Part shown: positions 34,759 through 43,740 of the stretch, in pieces | Layout: each line of letters opens with the position of its first letter | Position numbering within the stretch: the stretch's first letter is position 1 | Assembly: GCA_021772775.1 (NCBI GenBank) | Contig: JAJFLH010000030.1 | Span: 1-56,423, forward strand | From: Mariprofundus sp. | GTDB lineage: Bacteria; Pseudomonadota; Zetaproteobacteria; Mariprofundales; Mariprofundaceae | Reading direction: 5' to 3' | DNA: 56,423 nucleotides | The notes under the pieces: model-generated | Told to the model about the DNA's origin: nothing | Database searches by the model: none | Seen by the model: the letters and a program-made list of their open reading frames with translations, nothing else | Program-made: the position numbers and the translations under genes

Positions 34759-35691
34759 CTATTTTAACAATCTCCAGTTATCCGGCCAAAGCGCCTTCAA
34801 TTCAATCGGTTTACCTGTGACGGGATGCTCAAAACGCAAACGCCATGCATGCAGCATAAGGCCTTTGCTTCCACTCGCCCGGTATGCAGCCAGCTCTTCT
34901 TTCTCTGCATATTTAGTATCACCCAGGATCGCATGGCCTTCATTGAGCAACTGCACACGCAATTGATGGGTACGCCCACTATGAGGCGAGAGAGCCAACA
35001 TCGCATATTCGAATCCACTGCGATTAAGCTCCATCATCACCTGAAAATCAGTCACCGACTCTTTGCCTTCATCGCTATCAATCACCATGCGCTCGCCACC
35101 ACGAACCACACCCTTAGCAAGGTGAGAGGTCATACGCCCGGCATGTGCAAAAGGATGCCCCGCAACCAGCGCAAAATAAGTCTTTTGCATATCCCGCCGG
35201 CGAAACAGCTCTGTCAGGCGACGTAGAGCCTCCAGATTTTTGGCCATCAATAACACACCTGAAGTATCTCGATCAAGCCTGTGCGCCAGCCGCAGATCAG
35301 CCAAACCACGCTGCTCTTTCAACGCTTCAATCAAACCCGCATCGTGACCCGAACCACCGTGAACCACGAGACCCGCCGGCTTATTCACCACCAACAAATA
35401 CTCATCTTCAAACAACACTTCTAATTCACTCACTTTTCGCAGCAGTGAAGCAGGTATTACACCACTCTCCTGCTGTTCAGGCTCTCTCAGACTGGCTGGC
35501 AAATAGACCTCATCACCAGTTGCAACCCGCGACTCCGGTTTACAGCGTTTTTTATTCAATCGCACATTACCTTTTCGAATCAGGCGCAAAATGAGTGAGC
35601 GTCTCGAGCTCCCCAAATGTCGAACTAGCACTCGATCCAAACGACTACAGTCTTCATTATCATCTATCGTTAAAACACTGTTTTCTTGCAT
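34759..35691 (-). CDS. rluC: 23S rRNA pseudouridine synthase RluC-like
   Basis: A 310-residue RluA-family synthase. The N-terminal S4 RNA-binding domain (about residues 10-65, RLDRVLVRHLGSSRRSLILRLIRKG split over loops) is followed by the catalytic domain with VNKPAGLVVHGG and the active-site motif RLAHRLDRDTSGVLLMAK (catalytic Asp). It isomerises uridines in 23S rRNA. The ATG at 35691 is chosen. A TTG 12 bp upstream is an alternative. It is divergent from rne, as in gammaproteobacteria, which supports RluC over other family members. Confidence 0.9.
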   Translation of the reverse strand: MQENSVLTIDDNEDCSRLDRVLVRHLGSSRRSLILRLIRKGNVRLNKKRCKPESRVATGDEVYLPASLREPEQQESGVIPASLLRKVSELEVLFEDEYLLVVNKPAGLVVHGGSGHDAGLIEALKEQRGLADLRLAHRLDRDTSGVLLMAKNLEALRRLTELFRRRDMQKTYFALVAGHPFAHAGRMTSHLAKGVVRGGERMVIDSDEGKESVTDFQVMMELNRSGFEYAMLALSPHSGRTHQLRVQLLNEGHAILGDTKYAEKEELAAYRASGSKGLMLHAWRLRFEHPVTGKPIELKALWPDNWRLLK

Positions 35692-35703
35692 TTTTCTTGC
35701 CAA

Positions 35704-36167
35704 ACCACCTTAACCCGATAGACTCACCTGCATATGTAGTGAGCTCCGTGTTTCCCTGCATCGCAGTAAACCCTCAACGCAGTTGCAATGGTAATGATTT
35801 GTATCCGGGAATCCCAGCCTCCAGTATATTGAAAGATACACCGAGAGATAACAGGGGACTTTTTTAATCCCGCGCCGTTGAACCGATATCGGTTCAACGA
35901 GACCATCAACGCGAAGTGTTTATGTCGATGTCCCTAACGTTGAGCCTGCATAAATAAAACTGCGTTTGAAAACTTGTACTGATACCTCAACAAAATGCTG
36001 ACAGCTCGGGGTAAGAGTCAACAACTAGCGATGTATAAGACACGACTACTGCCGTGGACATCCAATTTTATCAGGATGATATACATAAGCCTAAGCCACT
36101 ATTCTTATGAATAGTTTTGTTGTCGATGTTATATCGACGGGTTACTCAAGCGCCACAAGGAATAGGC
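35704..36167 (+). promoter_or_regulatory. Long intergenic leader between rluC and rne with hairpins
   Basis: A 464-bp gap between divergent genes. It holds a perfect 24-bp palindrome (35876-35899), a hairpin ACTATTC-TTAT-GAATAGT (36098-36115) followed by TTTTG, and a hairpin GTCGAT/ATCGAC (36122-36138) just before the rne ribosome site. In E. coli the long rne leader with hairpins lets RNase E degrade its own mRNA. The same is possible here but unproven. No gene was seen. Confidence 0.5.
35876..35899. repeat. Perfect 24-bp palindrome in the rluC-rne gap
   Basis: The arm CGTTGAACCGAT is followed by its exact inverted complement. It could be a repressor operator or an RNA hairpin with an AUAU loop. 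Confidence 0.75.
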
Positions 36168-38339
36168 GTGACTGCAAAAAAACTCATGCTCATCAATGCT
36201 TTACACGAAGAAGAAAGTCGTGTGGCCATTATTGAAGACGGTTATCTTCATGAGCTCGATATTGAATCTGCCCACAAGGCATTAACCAAAAGCAACATTT
36301 ACAGAGGCAAAGTAACCAAGGTCGAAGCTAGCCTTCAAGCCGCTTTCGTTGAATACGGCTCCGCCCGTCAGGGTTTCTTATCCATGAACGAAATCCACCC
36401 TGACTACTGGAAAGAGGGCGTCGACAAATCGGCAAACCCTCGCAATCTGTCCATCCAGGATATCCTCTCGCCCAAACAGGAAATTCTTGTACAGGTCGTT
36501 AAAGAGGAGCGTGGTAATAAGGGTGCTGCACTGACTACCAACATCTCGCTGGCTGGTCGTTATCTGGTACTTAGCCCTAACACAGTACGTGGTGGCATCT
36601 CCCGTAAACTCTCTGATGAAGATCGTCGTTCGATGAAAGAGATACTCAAGCAGCTGGAAGTTCCAGATGATATGGGACTGATTATTCGCACCGCTGGTAA
36701 AGATCAAACATTGGAAGCTCTGCAACGCGATTATCAGTATTTGCGTCGTTTGTGGGATGAAATTCGTATCACCAGTGAAACCACCCCCTCACCCGCCCTG
36801 ATCTATCTCGATGGTGATTTAGCTACTCGCGCTATCCGCGACCATTTCTCTGATGATATTCAGGAAATTTGGGTAGATAATCACGAAGTTTACACACGCA
36901 CCAAAGCCTTTGTTCACGCGGTCATTCCGGGCAAAGAAAAGTTAGTTAAACTATACCGTGGTAAAAAGCCTCTGTTTCGTCTGCATAACATTGAAGGGCA
37001 GTGTGAAGAGACCCACCAGCGCGAAATCCGTTTACCCTCCGGCGGCTCAATTGTACTCGACCCAACCGAGGCTCTGACAGCTATCGATGTCAACTCAGCC
37101 CGAGCTACCAAGGGTAAACATATTGATGACACTGCATTGGCCATTAATCTGGAAGCAGCTGAAGAAGTAGCTCGCCAGCTACGCATCCGTGACATCGGTG
37201 GACTGGTTGTTATCGATTTCATTGATATGGCCAACCGCAAACATGGCCAACAAGTTGAAGATCTACTGCGCAAGGCTTGCAAAGGCGATAAAGCCCGTAT
37301 CCAGTTTGCGCGCATCTCTCGCTTCGGCTTATTGGAAATGTCACGTCAACGCCTGCACCCATCAGTGCGCGAATCAACTACAGAAGGCTGCCCACGCTGT
37401 CAGGGCCGTGGTTCAATTCGAACTGTAGACTCTATGGCTCTGCAAATGCTTACTCGCATGGAAGACTGGTCTGAGCGTGGTAAACGCCCGACACTTATTG
37501 TGCAGGTTCCATCCGATACCGGTGAATATCTGATGAACAACAAACGGGCTAATATTGCACGCATTGAAGAAGCCTATGATATTCAGATCACACTACAGAT
37601 TCGCCCTGAACTGGATATCCCTCACTACCGCATTGAGCGGCAGTGGAATGAAAACAACCAGCAACGCATAGAAGTGCTCGAAGATACAGGCAAACGCATC
37701 AAACCACCTCGTGCCAATAATAAGCTTAAACCCGTTAAACCTGTCGTAGGCATCCCTACACCTGTGCCGGAAGCTGTTGCTGTCGAGGAACCGAAGAAAG
37801 ATGGCCCGTTACAATCATTGATTAAACTGTTCACAGGAAGCTTAAAGAAAGCTCAACCGAAACCGGTCGAAAAAGAGAAAGAAGAGCAGCCGAAAGTCGA
37901 ACAGCCCAACAAACGTCCGCGTCGTGGTGGGCGCAATCGTAACCGCTCTGCAGCCGATCAAACGAATGCAGCTAAGACAAACAACAATCAACCGGCGGCT
38001 CCACAAAAACAGAAACAAGCAAAAAAACCACAACAGAAGAGTGAAGATAAAGCAAAAGAAGCGATTCCTGTTCCAAACAGTAGTGGTGAAGCAGAAACAA
38101 CTGCGACAAAACCACGCCGTCGTAGACGTAGACGCAGGCGCCCAACGGGTAATGGCGATAATGCAGCAACACAAAATAGTGCATCGCCGGATAATGCTTC
38201 AGTAGCTCCTGCACAGGCAAAAGCCCCAAGCCCTAAACCGGCTACGGCTCCTGCACAGGCATCAGCACCGAGTCCTAAACCGGCTACTACTGCACAGACA
38301 TCAACACCTAGCCCTAAATCGGCCACAGTCGGCGAGTGA
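36168..38339 (+). CDS. rne: Ribonuclease E/G family endoribonuclease
   Basis: A 723-residue protein. The N-terminal catalytic half has KKLMLINALHEEESRVAII at the start, an S1 RNA-binding domain (about 40-130), the DNase I-like domain with TAIDVNSARATKG and GLVVIDFIDM (the catalytic Asp pair), and the zinc link CPRCQGRG that joins subunits. The C-terminal about 200 residues are disordered and basic, with nine consecutive Arg and a threefold repeat of an AP-A-SPKPAT unit. The start is the GTG at 36168, with AAGGA 6 nt upstream. The length and basic tail fit RNase E rather than RNase G. It overlaps rluD by 4 bp. Confidence 0.92.
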   Translation: MTAKKLMLINALHEEESRVAIIEDGYLHELDIESAHKALTKSNIYRGKVTKVEASLQAAFVEYGSARQGFLSMNEIHPDYWKEGVDKSANPRNLSIQDILSPKQEILVQVVKEERGNKGAALTTNISLAGRYLVLSPNTVRGGISRKLSDEDRRSMKEILKQLEVPDDMGLIIRTAGKDQTLEALQRDYQYLRRLWDEIRITSETTPSPALIYLDGDLATRAIRDHFSDDIQEIWVDNHEVYTRTKAFVHAVIPGKEKLVKLYRGKKPLFRLHNIEGQCEETHQREIRLPSGGSIVLDPTEALTAIDVNSARATKGKHIDDTALAINLEAAEEVARQLRIRDIGGLVVIDFIDMANRKHGQQVEDLLRKACKGDKARIQFARISRFGLLEMSRQRLHPSVRESTTEGCPRCQGRGSIRTVDSMALQMLTRMEDWSERGKRPTLIVQVPSDTGEYLMNNKRANIARIEEAYDIQITLQIRPELDIPHYRIERQWNENNQQRIEVLEDTGKRIKPPRANNKLKPVKPVVGIPTPVPEAVAVEEPKKDGPLQSLIKLFTGSLKKAQPKPVEKEKEEQPKVEQPNKRPRRGGRNRNRSAADQTNAAKTNNNQPAAPQKQKQAKKPQQKSEDKAKEAIPVPNSSGEAETTATKPRRRRRRRRRPTGNGDNAATQNSASPDNASVAPAQAKAPSPKPATAPAQASAPSPKPATTAQTSTPSPKSATVGE

Positions 38340-39310
38340 ACAAGCCAACTACGGATAACATCCTGAGCTTCAGCATTGATGAAGCTCAGGATGGAAAACG
38401 CATCGATGCTGCCCTGACCTCACTGAGTGGACTAAGCCGGAACCATATTCAGCAACTGTTAAAAAGTGGACAAGTGCGAAATACATCTGGAAAAGTTACC
38501 AAGCAAGCCTCGCTGCGCGTCTTCGAAGGCGATGCATACCTAGTGCATATCCCGCCACTGGAAACACTGAACCTCGAGCCTGAAGATATTCCACTCGATA
38601 TTTTATATGAAGATGAACATATTATTATCGTCAACAAGGCAGCCGGCATGGTCGTACATCCCGCCCATGGCCATGATCGCGGCACACTGGTACATGCACT
38701 ACTACACCATTGCGACTCACTCTCGGGCATCAATGGTATGCAACGTCCGGGCATTGTTCACCGACTCGATAAAGACACTTCCGGTAGTCTGGTTGTGGCT
38801 AAAAGTGAAATGGCTCATCGCCAACTCAGTGATATGTTTGCAGAACATAACCTCAAGCGTCAATACATTGCATGGAGTAGGGGCACTCCGCGCTGGCAGC
38901 AAATGTCTATTGAGTTGCCCATTGCCAGACATCCCCAACATCGCCAGAAAATGGCCGTTAATCCTAATGGCAAGGAAGCCATTACACATGCGCGAGTTGA
39001 ACAACTACTTGGCCCGTTCACGCAGCTTCGTTTAACACTGCATACTGGTCGCACACATCAAATTCGTGTGCATTTATCCCATGAACATCTGCCTATCCTG
39101 GGGGACCCAGTCTATGCACGCAGCTATAACCCTGGCTCTAATATCCCTCAGCCTAGTCACGGCGCTATTTTAGCCCTCAAACGGCAAGCCCTGCACGCCG
39201 AGTTACTAGAATTCGAACACCCTATCAGCGGCGAAGCATTAAGCTTTCGAGCCCCATTGCCTGATGATTTGAAACTACTATCCAATTCCCTCAAAGAGAA
39301 CTATGGCTAA
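38336..39310 (+). CDS. rluD: 23S rRNA pseudouridine synthase RluD
   Basis: A 324-residue RluA-family synthase with an N-terminal S4 domain (KRIDAALTSLSGLSRNHIQQLL split over loops), VNKAAGMVVHPAHGH, the catalytic motif RPGIVHRLDKDTSG and the later LHTGRTHQIRVHL. RluD modifies helix 69 of 23S rRNA. The start is a GTG overlapping the rne stop (GTGA). The stop overlaps the pgeF start by 8 bp. RluD with PgeF and BamD nearby is a conserved proteobacterial set. Confidence 0.93.
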   Translation: MNKPTTDNILSFSIDEAQDGKRIDAALTSLSGLSRNHIQQLLKSGQVRNTSGKVTKQASLRVFEGDAYLVHIPPLETLNLEPEDIPLDILYEDEHIIIVNKAAGMVVHPAHGHDRGTLVHALLHHCDSLSGINGMQRPGIVHRLDKDTSGSLVVAKSEMAHRQLSDMFAEHNLKRQYIAWSRGTPRWQQMSIELPIARHPQHRQKMAVNPNGKEAITHARVEQLLGPFTQLRLTLHTGRTHQIRVHLSHEHLPILGDPVYARSYNPGSNIPQPSHGAILALKRQALHAELLEFEHPISGEALSFRAPLPDDLKLLSNSLKENYG

Positions 39311-40070
39311 AGCTTCTCCTATTCAACCAGAATGGATCGAATCTACTCTTTTCGCCCAGCATCATATCCGTGCTATTTTCACATTACGACGCGGAGGCAT
39401 CAGCCAGCCCCCTTTTGATAGCCAGAACTTCGGCATAGGGCTTGGCGACCCCGATGCCAACATCAACGAAAACCTTCGTACATTCATTCGAGCTTCAGCA
39501 CTCCCCAGTACACCCCATCAAGCTATTCAAATACATCAAACTTCCACACTATGGTGCAATGGCTCCGGCAGCTCACACCCAAATGAAGCTGATATCTTAT
39601 TGAGTGACCAGCCAGATACACCACTGGCTGTTCGCACTGCTGACTGCCTTCCTATTCTGCTGGCTGACCCAAACACCGGCATCACTGCTGCAGCCCATGC
39701 CGGCTGGCGAGGCACAGCATCAAACGTAGCCGAACACGCGATACAGAACATGTGTGAGCGTGGTGCAAAAAAAGCAGATATTTTAGCCTCGCTTGGCCCA
39801 TGCATCGGCCCATGCTGTTTCCAGATTGGCGAAGAAGCAGCGACAGCCCTGAAAAATTGCACCCCATCAGCTTCAGAGTTCGTAGATAATTGCGCAGACT
39901 TGCGCCAAATCAACCGCTTACAGCTGCTTCAATGTGGTCTAACCGATACAAATATTGAACTCATCAATGCCTGCACAGCATGTGATAATAAGCGTTTTTT
40001 CTCCTTTCGACGCGATGCTGGTCAAACCGGTCGTCACATTGCCGTTGTCGCCATCGCATCCAAACCGTAA
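39303..40070 (+). CDS. pgeF: Laccase-domain purine nucleosidase/peptidoglycan editing protein PgeF (YfiH)
   Basis: A 255-residue protein of the multicopper-oxidase-like YfiH family. Signatures are FTLRRGGISQPPFDSQNFG split over loops, IHQTSTLWCNG, ADCLPILL, AAHAGWRGTASN and LGPCIGPCCFQIGEE, which contain the His and Cys residues of the zinc site. Members act on purine nucleosides and in E. coli edit peptidoglycan precursors. It is tightly coupled to rluD. The length is normal. The biochemical role in this organism is inferred from the family. Confidence 0.9.
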   Translation: MAKASPIQPEWIESTLFAQHHIRAIFTLRRGGISQPPFDSQNFGIGLGDPDANINENLRTFIRASALPSTPHQAIQIHQTSTLWCNGSGSSHPNEADILLSDQPDTPLAVRTADCLPILLADPNTGITAAAHAGWRGTASNVAEHAIQNMCERGAKKADILASLGPCIGPCCFQIGEEAATALKNCTPSASEFVDNCADLRQINRLQLLQCGLTDTNIELINACTACDNKRFFSFRRDAGQTGRHIAVVAIASKP

Positions 40071-40079
40071 ACTGCGCCA

Positions 40080-40814
40080 ATGAATTTAACACCTACACTA
40101 CTTGCCCTGTGCATCATTGCCCTGATCAGTGGCTGCGCCTCCAATAAAGACGATGTGTTTATCGACAATGCTAAAACAGAGTATGAAGCGGCAAAAAGGC
40201 TTGTAAACACCGATAATTTTAATGTTGCCTCGGATAGACTTGGAAAGTTCAGCTCCAATTATCCCTATAGTAAACTTACTGTTCCGGCTGAGTTGTTGCG
40301 TATTTATGCCGCCTATAAAGGTAATGAGTATGTTTTATCCGAAACCCTGAGCTCAACCTTCATTGACCGACATCCCAAACATGACAATGTTGATTATGCT
40401 AAATACATGTTGGCCATGAGTTATTACAAACAACGCTCTTCAGCTGAAAAAGATATCACTATGTTCAAATCCTCGATTGTGGCTTTTACACGACTACTCA
40501 AAGAGCATCCGCAAAGCGCATACGCCAAGAAAGGTGAGGATCGCCTACAGTCTTTGCATAATGCACTGGGCAAACATGAGCTAACGATTGGTAAGTATTA
40601 TTTCGACCGAAATCGTTTTGTTGCGTCAACCAATCGATTTCAGGAAGTAGTTCGACTATATCAAACCACGCCATCCATCGAAGAGGCTCTTTATTACCTC
40701 TCTGCATCCTATTCCAAAATGGGACTCAAAGCAGATGCCCGGCAAACCGCCAAACTTCTCAGGCATAATCATCCAGATAGCTCATGGAGTTCAAAGGTCA
40801 AAGAGCACCTCTGA
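40080..40814 (+). CDS. bamD: Outer-membrane assembly lipoprotein BamD
   Basis: A 244-residue lipoprotein with signal LCIIALISGCASN (lipidated Cys about 20) and TPR-like helices. The pattern of YEAAKRLVNTDNFNVASDRLGKF, SNYPYSKLTVPAELL and LKEHPQSAYAKKGEDRL matches BamD (YfiO), which with BamA folds outer-membrane proteins. It is 9 bp after pgeF, and in E. coli bamD also neighbours rluD and yfiH. The DxxxxYPxS-like motif after the second helix pair is retained. Confidence 0.9.
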   Translation: MNLTPTLLALCIIALISGCASNKDDVFIDNAKTEYEAAKRLVNTDNFNVASDRLGKFSSNYPYSKLTVPAELLRIYAAYKGNEYVLSETLSSTFIDRHPKHDNVDYAKYMLAMSYYKQRSSAEKDITMFKSSIVAFTRLLKEHPQSAYAKKGEDRLQSLHNALGKHELTIGKYYFDRNRFVASTNRFQEVVRLYQTTPSIEEALYYLSASYSKMGLKADARQTAKLLRHNHPDSSWSSKVKEHL

Positions 40815-40862
40815 TCCCACGATCTAATAACACTATCTCCCGTTCTAGCAGGATTTTCATCG

Positions 40863-41288
40863 ATGTTGCGCTCACTCTCACCAGCCCTACTTCATCAATT
40901 AGTAGTTATCATCCTTATAAGCTTAACTGCCTGCAGTAATCAGGACAGAAGCGAAATCAATACCGTGCTCGATGCTCGCGATATCGCCGTAAGTACGCAT
41001 AACATTAAAGATTATGACGCACTGTTGCTTCCCGGCTACCTGGATCATTCAGGACAAAGTGAATTTGATATTGTCAGCAAAATGAACAAACTATTCGCTC
41101 AATTTGAAAAAATAGAGATGAAATCCAGTAACCGTGTCATTCGAATTTTCGACAGTAACTATGCCGAATGTGAACAGAGTTATTTACTCCGTGTTAAAGC
41201 AGACAACACCTGGCGGCAACTGGACCAGCGCGAACGCATCACCCTGAGTAAAACAACCAACGGCTGGAAAATTAGTGGCGGACTGTAG
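40863..41288 (+). CDS. Small NTF2-like lipoprotein, function unknown
   Basis: A 141-residue protein with a lipoprotein signal (VVIILISLTACSN, Cys about 25). The mature part (NTVLDARDIAVSTHNIKDYDALLLPGYLDHSG split, then FEKIEMKSSNRVIRIF and RERITLSKTTNGWKISGGL) has the helix-then-curved-sheet pattern and Trp-Lys-Ile ending of SnoaL/NTF2-like proteins that measure ligand or act as accessory lipoproteins. The call is from overall pattern and is not certain. It follows bamD by 48 bp and may belong to the same transcript. No catalytic motif is seen. Confidence 0.6.
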   Translation: MLRSLSPALLHQLVVIILISLTACSNQDRSEINTVLDARDIAVSTHNIKDYDALLLPGYLDHSGQSEFDIVSKMNKLFAQFEKIEMKSSNRVIRIFDSNYAECEQSYLLRVKADNTWRQLDQRERITLSKTTNGWKISGGL

Positions 41289-41325
41289 CTTTACCGTAAC
41301 GCACGCAAAACCACTCTCTGAAGAA

Positions 41326-41351
41326 ACAAAAAGAGAGCTCCTAAGAGCCCC
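41326..41351 (-). terminator. Terminator of the FadL-family gene
   Basis: On the minus strand, GGGCTC-TTAG-GAGCTC (one G-U pair) is followed by TCTTTTTG. It lies between two convergent genes. Confidence 0.7.
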
Positions 41352-41381
41352 CTTTTCATCACACAACCATGCTCACTCGCA

Positions 41382-42665
41382 TTAGAATTTATAAGAGAGT
41401 GAAGCCGCCAAAATATGAACATTTGTGCTATACGTACCATTTTTCACCGTATTCGGTGCACCAGCAGGTGTAGCAGGTGAAGCCGTCTGATCACGCTTCA
41501 TAAAATAGACATAAGCATAAGCAAGATCCATTGTCGCACTCGTATTAAGGTCATAACTATAACCTAATGAAAATATATGCCTGTCGTTACCTGGAACGGA
41601 TGGACTGAAATCCACATCCTTGATCGGTGTTGGATCAAAAACATAACCCAAACGGGCCCGCATTGTTGGACTATAGGTCCACTCTGCACCAGCTCTAATG
41701 GCTGTGGTTGCTTTCCAGTTTTGCGGTAGATGTGTAGCGCCGGTTACATCTGCTAGGACAAGCCCTTGCAAGGTTGAAACTGCAGCACGATACGCTGCAC
41801 TAGCATAGGTAATATCAACATTTTTATAAGTCGTCCAGTTCACCCAGTCCACATCGACACTGAGCAACCATGCATCATTGGCTTTAAATGCCAGTCCCAC
41901 ATTCACTTGATCAGGCAAGGTTAATTTGGTCGCGCCTGCGCTTGTTGTACCACCCAAGGCCAACAGCGTTGATTTAGCACGTGCAACACCATCAATCTGG
42001 ATGGCCACCCTACTTCGATAGGTCACACCGAAACTAAAGGCATCTGTTTTATAGAGCAGTGAGGCATTGCCACCCCAACCATCACCATTACCATTCAAAT
42101 CCTGAAGCGTATTATTTAAATCAACATTGCTCACATAAGCATAATCCCCGCCCACGGCCATGGAGAAGTTATTATTAAACTTAAAAGCCACACTTGGGTT
42201 AACCATCACCATCTGTATTCTTGAAAAGGTATTCTTGGTACTGAATGGCGATGTCGTAGGCCAATTCGTTTCCAAACCGAACGGTGCATTTACACTGATA
42301 GAAGCCCCAAGACCGGAAGCTTCTGACATATAGGTATAATAGGCATGCGGAACAAAGAACGTTTTATCTTTGGCTTTTGTATTATTGGTAATCGGAGCGC
42401 CACCGACGCCTTTTGTCGACGTATTCGAGGTGAATTTACTACCATAAATAATCAGCGCATCACTGCCTAGCATCAACTGAGTGCCATCGGTAAATGCTAC
42501 ACCGGCTGGATTATGCCAGGCAGCTGAAGCATCATCGGCCACAGCCGTAAAAGCACTGCCCATACCTGAAGAGCGGGTAGCCATCTCTCCAATCATAAAA
42601 CCGCCAGCCTGAGCCGCCTGTAACCATGCAAACAACATCACAAATAGAATAATAAATCGTTTCAT
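41382..42665 (-). CDS. FadL/OmpP1 family outer-membrane porin
   Basis: A 427-residue beta-barrel protein with a signal peptide (MKRFIILFVMLFAWLQAAQA) and the FadL hallmark mature N-terminus GGFMIGEMATRSSGMGSAFTAVADDASAAWHNPAG split over the plug region. Alternating hydrophobic strands follow, and the C-terminus ends in LAASLSYKF, with a terminal Phe recognised by the Bam machinery. Family members import long-chain fatty acids or hydrophobic compounds through the outer membrane. The substrate is unknown. It stands alone between bamD-side and pilin genes. Confidence 0.92.
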   Translation of the reverse strand: MKRFIILFVMLFAWLQAAQAGGFMIGEMATRSSGMGSAFTAVADDASAAWHNPAGVAFTDGTQLMLGSDALIIYGSKFTSNTSTKGVGGAPITNNTKAKDKTFFVPHAYYTYMSEASGLGASISVNAPFGLETNWPTTSPFSTKNTFSRIQMVMVNPSVAFKFNNNFSMAVGGDYAYVSNVDLNNTLQDLNGNGDGWGGNASLLYKTDAFSFGVTYRSRVAIQIDGVARAKSTLLALGGTTSAGATKLTLPDQVNVGLAFKANDAWLLSVDVDWVNWTTYKNVDITYASAAYRAAVSTLQGLVLADVTGATHLPQNWKATTAIRAGAEWTYSPTMRARLGYVFDPTPIKDVDFSPSVPGNDRHIFSLGYSYDLNTSATMDLAYAYVYFMKRDQTASPATPAGAPNTVKNGTYSTNVHILAASLSYKF

Positions 42666-42799
42666 TATCCCCCTCCTTCCCCAGTAGTGATATAGACCTA
42701 GCTAGCATAGACGATGAGTGCCGTTATGCAAACAAACGATCCTATCTACAGAGCTTATAGCGGGTGTAAAATTACAGGAAACGGACTAAATCTGAGTTA

Positions 42800-43738
42800 T
42801 CATGGAAGTACTGCGCGAATCAGATGCGATGCTTTCCCATTCACATATCCAATCGCATAAGCCGCTATGCCATAATCACTTACCCATGTGGGCGTATTAG
42901 CCTCACAAGCTTGTGGAGTTATACCCATAGGAAGGGCTGTACATGGACAATTGGGCAAAGTTCCATCATTACAATCCGTTAGCACCGAACTACCCAAAGC
43001 AGGAGTCAGAGGATAAATTTCTATATCCCGATTTGTATTGTTCGCATCAACAGCAGTTAACCAGACAATTGCTCCATTGAGTGGAATATCTTCTCCAACT
43101 ACTGGTGGATCAGCATGTGGCAGCGGTGGAATCGATGGTGTCACCACACCATCTGAAGCAATATCCAATTTGATATAACGCGGTAATTTCGCGCTGATGT
43201 TAAACATCGATGGCTGCTTTCGGTTTGTATCACCGGGCGACAGACTTACATCCAGACAATTGGAGAAATTAAGATAACTTTCCATACAGAGGTAACGGTT
43301 AGCCATAGGCGAGTTGTCAAAATACATCACCTGACCGGATATATATGCAGCGCTGGTATCATCTGCACTGCTACCAGCCACACCGGTAGGGCCCGGATCC
43401 CATTTATAATCTAGTTCTGTAAAATCTCCAACTGCATTTGCATTTGTAGGCACAGCAGGCTCACCAAAAGGAGCCGCCACATAGCTACCTGCAAAGCTGT
43501 GATTATCAAACTCCGCATCATTTGCTTTTGCCCAGAACATATAATGAATCGCGGTTTCTGTGTAATAATAGGCTTCTGTAGAACTCTGCGCCGCAGCACT
43601 GATCTGTGTACCTGAACGACTGGCGTAATACATCGCTACTGACATCAGCGTCAGCAGACTTAACATGATCAACGATGTTACCAGTACAAAGCCGGAATCC
43701 GATACATGGTCCTGTTTATGTTCAAATAACTCACCCAT
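42800..43738 (-). CDS. Minor pilin assembly protein PilX-like
   Basis: A 312-residue protein with one N-terminal membrane helix (SGFVLVTSLIMLSLLTLMSV split, about residues 14-38) of the PilX type: no typical GFTLIE prepilin box, then a long mature region. PilX-type proteins help prime type IV pilus fibres. The start at the ATG at 43738 is chosen, with GAGG 8 nt upstream; another ATG 18 bp before it lies inside pilW. It is the last gene of a fimT-pilV-pilW-pilX run. The large domain (about 40-312) is low in known motifs and contains several cysteines. Confidence 0.8.
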   Translation of the reverse strand: MGELFEHKQDHVSDSGFVLVTSLIMLSLLTLMSVAMYYASRSGTQISAAAQSSTEAYYYTETAIHYMFWAKANDAEFDNHSFAGSYVAAPFGEPAVPTNANAVGDFTELDYKWDPGPTGVAGSSADDTSAAYISGQVMYFDNSPMANRYLCMESYLNFSNCLDVSLSPGDTNRKQPSMFNISAKLPRYIKLDIASDGVVTPSIPPLPHADPPVVGEDIPLNGAIVWLTAVDANNTNRDIEIYPLTPALGSSVLTDCNDGTLPNCPCTALPMGITPQACEANTPTWVSDYGIAAYAIGYVNGKASHLIRAVLP

Positions 43739-43740
43739 CT

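Noticed and set aside
37842-38326. Minus-strand frames rich in Leu, Phe and Cys opposite the rne tail
   Set aside because: They mirror the Arg/Lys/Ala/Pro-rich tail codons of rne. Composition artefact.
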